The notes under the pieces are model-generated. The model did not search any database. It was not told where the DNA came from and was given only the letters and a program-made list of their open reading frames with translations. Positions 1 to 8,016 of a DNA stretch of 45,423 nucleotides are shown here, piece after piece. This DNA comes from Hyphomonas sp. (GTDB taxonomy: Bacteria > Pseudomonadota > Alphaproteobacteria > Caulobacterales > Hyphomonadaceae), in the NCBI RefSeq assembly GCF_022844445.1, contig NZ_JALHLS010000021.1:1-45423 (forward strand). The letters are read 5' to 3'. Each line of letters starts with the position of its first letter. Position 1 is the stretch's first letter. A program made the position numbers and the translations under genes.

Positions 1-822
1 GGCCGGCTCCGGCTGCAGGCGCGGCGGCACGGCGGTGCGGGCGAGCTCCACCGCCAGCGCCGGCGCCAGGCCTTCGCCGAAGCTGCGGATAACGCCGCGG
101 ACAGTGTCGAGGAAGCCGGCCTCCTCCTCCACGATCTGCGCATAGCGCGCCGCGATGGGCCCCACGAGACCGTAGGCGAGAAAGACGCCGAGGAAGGTGC
201 CGAGCAGCGCGGCGCCGATCATCGCACCGAGGATGGCAGGTTCCTGGTCGATGGCACCCATGGTGCGGATGATGCCGAGCACCGCAGCGACGATGCCGAG
301 CGCGGGGAGCGCGTCGGCCAGCGTATTCAGCGCGCCGACGGCCTTGAGGCGCCGGTCGAGCTGCGCGTTGATGGCCTGCTCCATGCGCTGGTCGGCACGG
401 GCTGGATCTGAGAGATCGAGCGCCATCAGGCGGAAGGCGTCACAGATCAGCGTGCGGGCGGCGGTGTCCTCGAGGATGCGCGGGGCAGCCTGGAAGATGG
501 CGGACTCTTCCGGCTTCTCGATGTCAGCCTCGATGGCGACGAAGCCGCCGCGCTTGGCATTGCGCATCAGCGCGCCGAGCAGCGTGAAGAGGTCGCCATA
601 GTCAGCCTTCGTCCAGCGCGCACCCCGGAAGGCACGGCCGAAGCCGGAAAACGCCTCGCGCGCCACATCCGGCGAGTTGCCGATCAGCACCGTGCCGAAC
701 GCTGCGCCGCCGATCAGCGCCAGTTCGAAAGGCAGAGCTTCCATGGTCGCCGGGCCGCCAGTGACGACCAGACCGCCGCCGACCAGCAGCAACACGATGA
801 CAAGGCCGGCAATCTGCAGCAC
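1..822 (-). CDS. motA: Flagellar motor stator protein MotA (3' end outside window)
   Basis: MotA forms the proton-channel stator of the flagellar motor with MotB in the inner membrane. I read 274 codons without a stop from a GTG at 822, so only the last few residues are cut off (the family is usually about 285-295 aa). A GGGAG ribosome-binding site sits about 8 nt upstream. By hand count, the residues at 173 and 222 are prolines and residue 98 is Glu, matching the functional P173, P222 and E98 of E. coli MotA; the charged cytoplasmic pair at 90-91 is Lys-Arg. Four hydrophobic segments fit (about 1-20, 33-50, 170-190, 197-220), and the stretch LGAMIGAALLGTFLGVFLAY (199-218) is typical. It points away from the MFS gene. 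motB would be expected just beyond position 1. Confidence 0.9.
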   Translation of the reverse strand, partial: MLQIAGLVIVLLLVGGGLVVTGGPATMEALPFELALIGGAAFGTVLIGNSPDVAREAFSGFGRAFRGARWTKADYGDLFTLLGALMRNAKRGGFVAIEADIEKPEESAIFQAAPRILEDTAARTLICDAFRLMALDLSDPARADQRMEQAINAQLDRRLKAVGALNTLADALPALGIVAAVLGIIRTMGAIDQEPAILGAMIGAALLGTFLGVFLAYGLVGPIAARYAQIVEEEAGFLDTVRGVIRSFGEGLAPALAVELARTAVPPRLQPEPA

Positions 823-938
823 GAAACATTTCTCCCAGTATCGCGATGTGTATCCTGACAGCCGCATCTTAAGGCGGCGTTTCACCGCGCTCCGTCGTCC
901 CGTCTGGACTTTTGGTGCGGCTGGCGGGAAGAAACCTG

Positions 939-2213
939 ATGGCTGGTGAAACTGAACGCCTTCCCGATCAACCAAGACCGGATAGGCGCAATGCCTTTAT
1001 CCTACTCTTCTTTGCGTTGATGGCGATCGGCGCGGGTAACACGATGCTGCTGGCCGCGGTGCTGCCGCAGTTGACCCGCGAGATGGCGATGCCCGACTGG
1101 ATGGCGGGCGCGGTGTTCTCGCTGTCGGCCCTGCTCTGGTCGATCACCTCGCCCTTCTGGGGCAAGCGTTCGAACATCTGGGGCCGGCGCCGCGTTGCGG
1201 CCATCGGGCTCGGCGGATACGCCCTCTCGATGTTTCTGCTCTGGCTGACCGGCACCCTGGCGCTGGCCGGCATCATGACCAATGTCGTCGCGGTGTTCAT
1301 CTGCCTGTGCCTCGCGCGCAGCCTGTTCGGCCTGCTCGGCTCGGCGGCGAACCCCGCAGCCCAAGCCTATGTGGCCGACCGCACAAGCAAGGCGGAGCGT
1401 CAAAGCGAGATTGCCTTCCTATCCTCCGGCTTCAGCGTCGGCACGGTGATCGGCCCGGCCTTTGCCGCGGCGCTGGCGGCGGTCGCCGGCATCCTCTCCC
1501 CTGCCCTGTTCACGGCGGCGCTGGCTGGCCTCATGGCAGCGCTAATCTGGTTTCGCCTGCCGGAAACCCGCGCGCCGGTGGCCGACGCTGTGCGCATCGA
1601 AGCGGAAGCCGCCGGCAAACATCTCTGGCGCACCGAGCGCGTGCTGCCTTTCCTGATCTATGCCGTCTGCCTGTCGCTGGTCACAGGCGTGCTGACACAG
1701 GTTTTCGTGTTCGCCGTTATGGACAAGATGGAGGTCACCGGGCGCGAGGCGGCAGCCTATACCGGCCCCGCCTTCACCGTGGGCGCGGTGGCCGTGCTGC
1801 TGGCCCAGCTTGTGCTGATCCCGCGCCTTCAACTGCGCAACAAGACGCTGATGTGGTTCGGCTGCGTGCCGCTGCTCTTTGGCGCGGTCCTGATGATCTT
1901 CGCCAACAATTACGCGATGCTGATCCTCTCGCAATTCATGATCGGCCTTGGCCAGGGGCTTGCGCGACCGGGCTTTTCCAGCGGCGCCTCGCTTGCCGTG
2001 CCGCCGCAGCTGCAGGGCAATGTGGCGGGCCTCGTCATCTCGGCGAACGGGATGGGCTATATCGTGACGCCGCTGTTCGGATTGTTCGTGTACGAATATG
2101 TCAATCCGCACCTGCCCTTCGTGCTCTGCGCGCTGATGCTGCTCGCGATGTTCTTCTATGCACGGTTTGGCATGAAGGACGGGCTGGGGGAGATCCGCGA
2201 GGACGAGGAGTAG
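939..2213 (+). CDS. Major facilitator superfamily transporter (TetA-like DHA1 type)
   Basis: Predicted 424-aa inner-membrane transporter with about 12 hydrophobic helices. The loop after helix 2 carries a motif-A-like sequence (WGKRSNIWGRRRV), as in drug:H+ antiporters, and the first helix has GAGNTMLLAAVLPQL. I prefer the ATG at 939 because GGGAAG lies 8 nt upstream; TTG 912 and GTG 915 are in-frame alternatives adding 8-9 residues. A conserved Arg/Gly-rich segment (GLGQGLARPGF) lies in the second half. It is divergent from motA with a gap of about 115 bp that must hold both promoters. Efflux of a small molecule is likely from the family, but the substrate cannot be read from sequence. Confidence 0.85.
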   Translation: MAGETERLPDQPRPDRRNAFILLFFALMAIGAGNTMLLAAVLPQLTREMAMPDWMAGAVFSLSALLWSITSPFWGKRSNIWGRRRVAAIGLGGYALSMFLLWLTGTLALAGIMTNVVAVFICLCLARSLFGLLGSAANPAAQAYVADRTSKAERQSEIAFLSSGFSVGTVIGPAFAAALAAVAGILSPALFTAALAGLMAALIWFRLPETRAPVADAVRIEAEAAGKHLWRTERVLPFLIYAVCLSLVTGVLTQVFVFAVMDKMEVTGREAAAYTGPAFTVGAVAVLLAQLVLIPRLQLRNKTLMWFGCVPLLFGAVLMIFANNYAMLILSQFMIGLGQGLARPGFSSGASLAVPPQLQGNVAGLVISANGMGYIVTPLFGLFVYEYVNPHLPFVLCALMLLAMFFYARFGMKDGLGEIREDEE

Positions 2214-2577
2214 TCCTCTATCCGCCTCGGATGTCTGCTTCTGGCCCTAAACTGCCGGTCGTTGTTGTGGTCGCGAATGTCATCTCTTGGAGAAATTGGA
2301 ATGATTGCGGCCCGCTCATCGGCCCCGGGTACTCAATCTTCAAGCCGGTTTCCTTCAAGTCGGATTGCTCCTCTCTAAGGAATTCGGGCGGAAAACGAAC
2401 ACAGGATCCCGCCCCGCTTTGACCCGGTCACTTCGGCAGGGAGGATCACGGCGGCTCTCGCATCAGACTTGGAAAAAAGGGCGCGCTGTGCCAGGTTCGA
2501 TGACCACTTCTTATGCGCCTGGAGCAGGTTAACTGAACTGAACAGGCGCAACTGCACTTAGTCGATGGAGAGACGGG
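2214..2577. other. Intergenic stretch without a convincing gene
   Basis: This 364-bp stretch between the MFS transporter and a small secreted protein gene has no open frame with plausible codon usage. It contains the first copy of a near-identical 21-bp repeat (2241-2261) and is less GC-rich than its neighbours by eye. The sequence at 2231-2265 resembles, from memory, a short intergenic sequence dispersed in alphaproteobacterial genomes; I cannot verify that here. Confidence 0.5.
2241..2261 (+). repeat. Direct repeat, copy 1 (21 bp)
   Basis: CTGGCCCTAAACTGCCGGTC plus G. It matches the copy at 3375-3395 in 20 of 21 positions in the same orientation. The two copies bracket the small secreted-protein gene at 2578-3195. 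Confidence 0.7.
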
Positions 2578-3195
2578 TTGCCGATTGCAAAACGAATCCG
2601 GATTGGGCTGATGGCGCTTGCGACGATGGCATGCGCCGTCCAATCATTGGCACATGCGCAGCCGGCGAAGGCGCGTACGACGACAAATGCGGAAGGTGTC
2701 GAGGTTCCCACCGAAGCTTTTGCGCAGGAACTTTCATGCATCTATGAGTCGGCGGGATGGGACGCCACCATGAACTTCGCCGAAGGTGCTGATGCCGGTG
2801 AGGACACTCAAACGCTTCGTGACCGCATCGCGGAAAACATCGCAGAGTGTGCGAAACAGCACAATTGGGATGCTGAAACTCAGACTCTCGCTTTCAACAC
2901 GTTTTCGTATGCTGCGATGCTGGAGTACAACATTGAGCTGGCTGGCAGCGCGCAAATCGACAGTGCCGTGATTGGTGAGATATGGGACGGCCTATCGGAT
3001 GAGGACAAGGCTGCGCTGATTGCAGCCGATGCCGGGAAGAATACGGCGCTTCTGGCCCGCGCGGCAGCGGCCATTCGTTCAAAGACGCCAAACCTTTCCG
3101 ATGAGAGCTTGGACTACGCGCTAAATGCGCTGGCGTTGGCGACCGGTTATGCCAGCCTTCGCCACCAATGGAGCCAGAAACCGGCGGGCAACTGA
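2578..3195 (+). CDS. Hypothetical secreted protein
   Basis: 205-aa protein of unknown function. The N-terminus has a basic region, a hydrophobic core (LMALATMACAV) and a likely cleavage site after about AHA, so export to the periplasm is probable. The mature part is acidic, helix-rich and contains two cysteines spaced for a possible disulfide (in LSCIYES and IAECAKQ). The chosen start is TTG 2578, which has GGAGAG 7 nt upstream; ATG 2611 is in frame but would cut into the signal peptide. Base composition is closer to balanced than in flanking core genes. It lies alone between two copies of a 21-bp direct repeat, which may hint at acquisition. I do not recognise a domain. Confidence 0.65.
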   Translation: MPIAKRIRIGLMALATMACAVQSLAHAQPAKARTTTNAEGVEVPTEAFAQELSCIYESAGWDATMNFAEGADAGEDTQTLRDRIAENIAECAKQHNWDAETQTLAFNTFSYAAMLEYNIELAGSAQIDSAVIGEIWDGLSDEDKAALIAADAGKNTALLARAAAAIRSKTPNLSDESLDYALNALALATGYASLRHQWSQKPAGN

Positions 3196-3575
3196 ACGGG
3201 CGTTCCATCGCAGCCTTTGTCGTCAATCTGGCGCTACGCAAGAAGTGAGTGGCAGATCGTCGTGCTGCCCGAGACGTCTATCCTCGGCGAACTCCCGCCT
3301 GGCGCTGCAGGCGCGGCTGAACGACTGGACTGAAGAGACCCTGCCGGATGCCGGAGCCGACTATCGAAGCCGACCTGGCCCTAAACAGCCGGTCGCAACG
3401 CAACGAGACTGTGGCCCCAGAATCAAAGATCAGGTCACGCTCAGACAATCCGGGCGGCGTTCGATCTAAAGCGACACGCCGAAACGTGCTACGTTCTTAC
3501 GCCTGTAGTGGCTCGTGTAGCCGTCGTCGGGTAGACTCAGCGATTGATCCAGGAACCGGCAATAGAGGACTAACG
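3196..3575. other. Intergenic stretch without a convincing gene
   Basis: This 380-bp stretch holds the second 21-bp repeat copy (3375-3395) and presumably the promoter of the GFA-family gene. The open frame running into that gene from 3348 has no good ribosome-binding site, and its N-terminal part looks non-coding. Nothing else is supported. Confidence 0.5.
3375..3395 (+). repeat. Direct repeat, copy 2 (21 bp)
   Basis: CTGGCCCTAAACAGCCGGTC plus G; one mismatch to the copy at 2241-2261. It is 1,134 bp downstream in the same orientation. Confidence 0.7.
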
Positions 3576-3983
3576 ATGGCTGTGACGGGTGGATGTCTGT
3601 GTGGCGGGGTCCGGTTCACGTATGATGGGGCGATCGGACCGGCAGGTTACTGTCACTGCGCCGACTGTCGTCGCTGTACCGGAGGTGCTTACACGCTGTC
3701 AGTCCGATTATTGACTTCCGGGTTTGAAGTGCATTGCGGCAGCCTTGGGAGCTTTACAAAGACGGGTGAGAGCGGAATGCCGCTGACGCGGCACTTTTGT
3801 TCCTCTTGTGGCTCCCCGATCTATACGTCGTCTGAGCATCGGCCGGAGTTCATCCACGTTAAGGCTGGCGTCATGGACGACCCCTCAGTTGTCCAACCTG
3901 CTCATGAGACGTGGACAAGCTCGCGCGTTGCCTGGGCAGAAATACCCAGCGGCATCACGAGTTATGAAAGAGGACGCATATGA
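3576..3983 (+). CDS. GFA (CENP-V/GFA domain) family zinc protein
   Basis: 135-aa protein with the cysteine pattern of the glutathione-dependent formaldehyde-activating enzyme (Gfa) fold: C7 and C9 in CLCGG, C26, C28 and C31 in CHCADC, and C74 and C77 in CSSCG. These should bind two zinc ions. The family includes glutathione-binding and S-hydroxymethylglutathione-related proteins, but most members are uncharacterised and I would not assign formaldehyde activation from this alone. ATG 3576 has AGAGGA about 7 nt upstream. The size is typical for single-domain members (about 115-140 aa). It is isolated, with hypothetical genes on both sides. Confidence 0.85.
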   Translation: MAVTGGCLCGGVRFTYDGAIGPAGYCHCADCRRCTGGAYTLSVRLLTSGFEVHCGSLGSFTKTGESGMPLTRHFCSSCGSPIYTSSEHRPEFIHVKAGVMDDPSVVQPAHETWTSSRVAWAEIPSGITSYERGRI

Positions 3984-4107
3984 GTGTTTCTGACAACGAT
4001 CGCCGGCGTCCGGGCTGGTCACAATGCGGCGGCCGAATGACGTGATCGGATCGACCCTTCCGGTCGCGTGCAACAGCGATCGGAGCCAACTTGGCCCAAG
4101 CCAGACG

Positions 4108-4674
4108 CTACTTGATTGCTGATTTGTATTCCTCTTCCAGCGCGGCAGTTATGCTCGAAGCAAATTCAGGCCGGTTCTCGGACAATGCCGCGATGATAAA
4201 TGGCTCGCCGGGAAGATACCCTGACGACATGCTCAGTTTCGCCCCGGCGACTGTTCGCAACGTCCACCCCATCCCCTTCAGTCGGCGGACTGAGGCAATT
4301 TCTTTCCAAAGAACTGACTGACGGCGAAACACGCCAACGAATTCCAAGCCATCGGAATCCCATCGCCAAGTGTGGAGGCCGCAGATCACGAGAGGGGTGC
4401 TAACAAGCCCCAGAAGGCCGAAAAGGGCCGCAGCAATCTCAAACCTCGTGGCCTGATTTCCCGCCACTTCAGGGCCAGCGAGAATCAGCCCTGATATTAC
4501 GGCGACGAAGACAGACAGGCCAAGTGGCACGCCCCAGAGAACTGGTGACGCACCGCTTTCGCCAGCAGTGGCATCGCCCGTGACGCTACTTCTGCCCGGC
4601 CAAACTTTAGCGACAACAAACGGCCCAGCAGTTAAGCCGCCAACCAGTGCGAGAAGTATGATCAGAAAGTCCAT
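4108..4674 (-). CDS. Hypothetical membrane protein, possibly PH-like C-terminus
   Basis: 188-aa protein with three hydrophobic segments (about residues 2-22, 45-67, 82-102) followed by a soluble C-terminal half. That half carries a pattern (WRWDSDGLEFVG, then LWKEIASVRRL) resembling bacterial PH-like domains, in which a short beta-sheet region follows membrane helices. It starts at ATG 4674. Codon usage is less GC-biased than in the core genes around it. It stands alone in the accessory region and points toward the convergent GFA gene. The function is unknown, and the PH-like reading is an inference from the local pattern only. Confidence 0.6.
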   Translation of the reverse strand: MDFLIILLALVGGLTAGPFVVAKVWPGRSSVTGDATAGESGASPVLWGVPLGLSVFVAVISGLILAGPEVAGNQATRFEIAAALFGLLGLVSTPLVICGLHTWRWDSDGLEFVGVFRRQSVLWKEIASVRRLKGMGWTLRTVAGAKLSMSSGYLPGEPFIIAALSENRPEFASSITAALEEEYKSAIK

Positions 4675-5272
4675 TGCTCAGCCCTATCATAACCAGCGCG
4701 AATGACGCCTCACGCCCAAGAATGGCCCGGTAACCGCCTTGCAGTCCGATGGCCGAACTTGAGCGACTCTGCCGCTGGCGGGCAGTGCCGGTCGGCGGGA
4801 ACTGGCCGAGGCTGCGTAAACGCGCGCGGGTTCGATTTTGCTGCGCATAAAAATTCCCCATCAGCGCGGTATGAGGAATAGCTCGAACTGATCGCAGACA
4901 TTCCGCTTTTTCGAAGACAGAATTTTCCAACCGCGCGCATCAGTTCGGCGTTTTACACAGCCCCGGCCCATTGCTGACGTAAACAGGCAGCTCCCCGATG
5001 GATGTTTTCGACGAAGTCGAGCTGTTGCAACAGATAGGTCGCCCATGATCAGACTTGAGCGAGTCGTCCGGTTGGCCATGACAATCTGGGGGCCTCTACC
5101 AAACTGATCCGTTCTGGAAAAACGTCGCGTCGACCTGACGGGCGGAGCCGTCGATGAGGCCAGCCGTCCCGGCAGGTCATGAACAGAAACTCGCGCCCCG
5201 GGGCTTTCTCTCGACCCGCATGTAAGGATCGGGGCCGCAGCGGCGTCTAAGTTCATAAACGGAGTAAAAGCT
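4675..5272. other. About 600 bp without a supported intact gene
   Basis: No open frame here has a good start and natural composition; several short overlapping frames look like noise. The segment 4947-5050 looks like a mobile-element scar (separate entry). The last 30 bp carry the ribosome-binding site of the downstream sigma factor. No GGAAC-type ECF promoter was seen just ahead of that gene. Confidence 0.5.
4947..5050 (-). mobile_element. Possible insertion-sequence remnant
   Basis: Read on the minus strand, this piece encodes KHPSGSCLFTSAMGRGCVK in an otherwise broken frame. Its right-hand part has TTTTACACAGCCCCGGCCCA on the plus strand, which resembles, from memory, the terminal sequence of transposons common in Rhizobiales. 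No transposase frame, paired inverted repeat or target duplication was found, so at most this is a scar. Confidence 0.25.
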
Positions 5273-5755
5273 TTGGGCGATGAGCGGTTCCAAACTCTGG
5301 TAAGGGAGCACGTCGGTGTTTTGCACCGTATCGCCCGCGCTTTCGCGGTTGGCGCGGATCAGCACGACCTGTTGCAGGAATTGCTGTTGGCGCTGTGGCG
5401 CGCCGCGCCCTCGTTTCGTGGCGATAGCACCGAGAAGACATTCATCTTTCGCGTCGCGCACAACCGTGCGCTGAGCTGGCGCCGAAGCGAAGTCCGCCGC
5501 CGTCATCGCCAGAGCGAGTACGAGCGGCTGCAGGTCGAGGAATTGGCGAGTGAGGATCCGCTGATCGAACAGCTCTATGCGGCGATACACACACTGGAGA
5601 GCGTCGACCGCTCGCTGATGCTGCTCTCGCTCGAGGGCCAGTCTTACGCTGAGATCGCCGCCCTTCACGGCATCAGTGAAACCAATGTCGGCGCGCGGCT
5701 CACACGCGCTCGCAGGAAACTCACGCAACTCATGGAGAACGACAATGGATTATGA
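5273..5755 (+). CDS. ECF-type RNA polymerase sigma factor
   Basis: 160-aa group 4 sigma factor. Region 2 spans about residues 8-75 (LVREHVGVLHRIA, then DLLQELLLALWRA and TFIFRVAHNRAL, the -10 recognition helix). Region 4 spans about 105-155, with RSLMLLSLEGQSYAEIAALH and a helix-turn-helix ISETNVGARLTRARRKL. The start is TTG 5273 with GGAG 8 nt upstream. It directs transcription of a small regulon, and the usual partner is an anti-sigma encoded next to it. Here the next gene starts inside this one (overlap 5745-5755), so the two are probably translationally coupled. The ECF subgroup cannot be assigned by eye. Confidence 0.88.
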   Translation: MGDERFQTLVREHVGVLHRIARAFAVGADQHDLLQELLLALWRAAPSFRGDSTEKTFIFRVAHNRALSWRRSEVRRRHRQSEYERLQVEELASEDPLIEQLYAAIHTLESVDRSLMLLSLEGQSYAEIAALHGISETNVGARLTRARRKLTQLMENDNGL

Positions 5756-6344
5756 AGCTTTGCGAGACGCCTGGGCCTCGAACGCCAGCAATCCGAGTGC
5801 TGCGGCCAGCGCTTATGTCGTCGCTGAAGCGCAAGCGACTTTGGCCAAGCGCCGCGCGCATTTGCGGCGGCTCTTGGTGTTCGCGGGGGTGATGCTGACA
5901 GTTCCGCTGGCGCTGATGGGGCTTGATATCGTCACTGGCCAGGCCGATCCGATCGACCTGGCGCGCGAGTGGGGGCTTATCCCGTTCGCATTGATTCCGT
6001 TCGTGGCGCTCGGCCTGATCGCCACTCGCGCTGCGCCGCAAGGCGCCCCGGCTGGCACACTACTCGAAACCTTTCGCGCGCTCCGCGCCGACAACACCGC
6101 GGCTCGGCTGCGCATCTTCATTATTGGCGGCGCCATGATCGCCTTCGCACCGTTGCTCTACGTGTTGCTCAATCAGCTCGTCGCTACTGGCAAGATGGCG
6201 CCGCACGAGATGCAGTCAGCGGCGTTCGTGTTGGGCGGCGCGCTGGGGGTCAGCGCGCTCTGGATGATTGTGAAGCTCGTGACCCGGCTCGCGCCCGAAC
6301 GCCGTCACATCGACGCACTGATCGCGCAATACGAGGCGGACTGA
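5745..6344 (+). CDS. Membrane protein coupled to the ECF sigma factor (candidate anti-sigma)
   Basis: 199-aa protein with a cytoplasmic N-terminus of about 45 residues (acidic then basic: MDYEALRDAWASNAS, then LAKRRAHLRR) and four hydrophobic segments (about 48-66, 78-98, 122-145, 160-182). It overlaps the sigma gene by 11 nt. Position and topology suggest it holds the sigma factor at the membrane, as anti-sigma factors do. The zinc-binding HxxxCxxC motif of ZAS anti-sigmas is absent, and there is no large periplasmic sensor domain. Such pairs (ECF sigma plus small multi-pass protein) occur in proteobacteria, but the mechanism here is inferred. No obvious terminator follows before the convergent transglycosylase gene. 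Confidence 0.7.
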   Translation: MDYEALRDAWASNASNPSAAASAYVVAEAQATLAKRRAHLRRLLVFAGVMLTVPLALMGLDIVTGQADPIDLAREWGLIPFALIPFVALGLIATRAAPQGAPAGTLLETFRALRADNTAARLRIFIIGGAMIAFAPLLYVLLNQLVATGKMAPHEMQSAAFVLGGALGVSALWMIVKLVTRLAPERRHIDALIAQYEAD

Positions 6345-6413
6345 ATGTCGTGTGCCTGCGAATGTCCGTAGGCGGCGATATAGCTGCCAATCCGAGCCAC
6401 TAAAAAATCGCCG

Positions 6414-7748
6414 TCAGTTCATTCCTGCCCCGCTGGCGCCGAGGGCTTGCAGCGAGTCCAGCACGCGTTGGGTTGGATAGCCGTCAGCGACCTGGCCGAG
6501 GGTTTTCTGGAAGGCCTGGATGGCGAGCTTGGTGCGCCGGCCAGCGATGCCGTCCACGGCGCCGGCATCGAAGCCGCGATCGTTGAGGCCCTGTTGCAGC
6601 GCGCGGATGTCGGCGACCGAGAGCGGCGCAAGGTGCGTCGGCCAGGGCGTCAGCGGCCCGGTCTTGCCCATGATCGCGTCGCCCGAAAGGCCGACCGCAA
6701 AGGCATAGGAGTCGGCGCGGTTATAAGTCTTGAACACGTTGAAGTTCTTGAACAGCAGGTATTTCGGCCCTTCATGTCCCGCTGGCAACCAGAGTTCGCC
6801 GAACTCGGCGCCGCCAGTCTCGAACGCGCCGCCGGTGATCGGCGTCAGGCCGGCTGCGACCCAGGCCTCCATCCGGCGCTCGCTGCCATCGGCGAGGCTG
6901 TAGTCGAACTCGGCCGGCAGGCGCACTTCCAGCCCCCAGGGCTGGCCCTTCACGTAGCCCGAACGGGCGAGATAATTGGCGGCGGAGGCCAGCGCGTCGG
7001 CCTCGCTTTTCCAGACATCGCGCTTGCCGTCGCCGTCAAAGTCCACGGCGTGGGCGATGTAGGTGGTGGGCATGAACTGGGTGTGGCCCATCGCGCCCGC
7101 CCAGCCGGAGCCAAGCTGGTCGCGCCGTGCGTAGCCGTTCTCGACGATCTCCATCAGCGCGTAGATCTCCGCCTCGGCAAAGGCCCGGCGGCGGCCCTCA
7201 ACCGCCATGTTGGCGAGCGCGTTGGCGGCGTCGTCCTTGCCAGTGAAGCTGCCGAAGCTGGTTTCCATGCCCCAGATAGCTAGGAGAACCTGCCGGTCGA
7301 CGCCGTACTTCGCCTCGATGGCAGCGAGCGTCGGGCTGAGGGCGGTCAGCTTGGTCTTGCCGCTGGTAATCCGGGTCTGGCCCATGGGAACCTTCAGATA
7401 GTCCCAGATCGGCTTGGCAAACTCGGCCTGAGAGCTGGGGGCCGTGGCGGCCTGAACCTCGCTTCCAAGCCAGAGCGGAAGGGGGCGGATGCCCTCTAAC
7501 AAAGATTTCACCAGTGCACGGTCATGGCCGGCCGCCATGGCGCGCGCGGCGAAATCATCGCGCCAAGCGTCCATTGCGGCATGGCCGGAGGAGGTGAACC
7601 GGATCGGCCCGGTTTCGGCCAAAGGTGGCTGTTCCACACCAGGTTTGGGCGAAGGCGTGCTGGGCGGGCCATTGGCGCAGGAGGCCAGAAGGCCGCACAC
7701 GGCCGCCGTCAGCATCCACTTTGAACGGGCCCAACCTGTAATAACCAT
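6414..7748 (-). CDS. Lytic murein transglycosylase, MltB family, lipoprotein
   Basis: 444-aa enzyme that cleaves the MurNAc-GlcNAc bond of peptidoglycan to 1,6-anhydro products. The N-terminus is a lipoprotein signal with lipobox LLASC (Cys24), placing it at a membrane facing the periplasm. The SLT-2 catalytic domain covers about residues 55-350, with the catalytic Glu162 in WGMETSFGSF and the typical GAMGHTQFMPTTY segment. A peptidoglycan-binding type 1 domain closes the protein (about 375-440, ALQQGLNDRGFDAGAVDG). Start ATG 7748 has AGGGA 8 nt upstream; the frame stays open further upstream but overlaps rpmJ on the opposite strand, so the longer version is unlikely. Confidence 0.92.
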   Translation of the reverse strand: MVITGWARSKWMLTAAVCGLLASCANGPPSTPSPKPGVEQPPLAETGPIRFTSSGHAAMDAWRDDFAARAMAAGHDRALVKSLLEGIRPLPLWLGSEVQAATAPSSQAEFAKPIWDYLKVPMGQTRITSGKTKLTALSPTLAAIEAKYGVDRQVLLAIWGMETSFGSFTGKDDAANALANMAVEGRRRAFAEAEIYALMEIVENGYARRDQLGSGWAGAMGHTQFMPTTYIAHAVDFDGDGKRDVWKSEADALASAANYLARSGYVKGQPWGLEVRLPAEFDYSLADGSERRMEAWVAAGLTPITGGAFETGGAEFGELWLPAGHEGPKYLLFKNFNVFKTYNRADSYAFAVGLSGDAIMGKTGPLTPWPTHLAPLSVADIRALQQGLNDRGFDAGAVDGIAGRRTKLAIQAFQKTLGQVADGYPTQRVLDSLQALGASGAGMN

Positions 7749-7791
7749 GGCGGCAATCCCTGTTTCCAGCTGCGGGCTGCAGCACTCGTCC

Positions 7792-7820
7792 TTGACTCGG
7801 CTATCCGGATTCATTACGCG
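7792..7820 (+). promoter_or_regulatory. Possible promoter of rpmJ
   Basis: TTGACT at 7792-7797 is a good -35 box. A 17-bp spacer leads to TACGCG (7815-7820), which is a poor -10 box. It lies about 40 bp ahead of rpmJ in the divergent gap with the transglycosylase gene. Only the -35 half is convincing. Confidence 0.3.
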
Positions 7821-7859
7821 CTCCGCTTTCCCAATTCCTAATCGCACCAGGCCAGACCC

Positions 7860-7985
7860 ATGAAAGTCCGTTCGTCCCTCAAATCGCTGAAGTCGCGCCA
7901 CCGCGACTGCAAGATTGTTCGCCGCAAAGGCCGGGTCTACGTCATCAATAAGACTGACCCCCGCTTCAAAGCAAAGCAAGGCTGA
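7860..7985 (+). CDS. rpmJ: 50S ribosomal protein bL36 (41-aa form)
   Basis: Small gene encoding 41 residues starting [20 protein letters not shown] and ending DPRFKAKQG. This is the alphaproteobacterial bL36 type: very basic, binding 23S rRNA late in large-subunit assembly. Only one cysteine (Cys17) is present, so this is the zinc-free C- form with the short insert ([12 protein letters not shown]). It is the expected full length. No strong Shine-Dalgarno is visible right before ATG 7860 (AGGCCAGACCC). It stands alone, with a HAD phosphatase gene 31 bp downstream on the same strand. Confidence 0.95.
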   Translation: MKVRSSLKSLKSRHRDCKIVRRKGRVYVINKTDPRFKAKQG

Positions 7986-8016
7986 GCTTCAAATGAACAG
8001 GCTTTGAGGCGCCAGA

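Noticed and set aside
4861..5256. 131-codon minus-strand open frame ahead of the sigma factor
   Set aside because: No plausible start signal or natural composition; it covers the possible mobile-element scar and is better explained as non-coding or decayed sequence.
5745..6344. Zinc-dependent (ZAS) anti-sigma factor
   Set aside because: No HxxxCxxC motif; the protein has no cysteine in the N-terminal domain.
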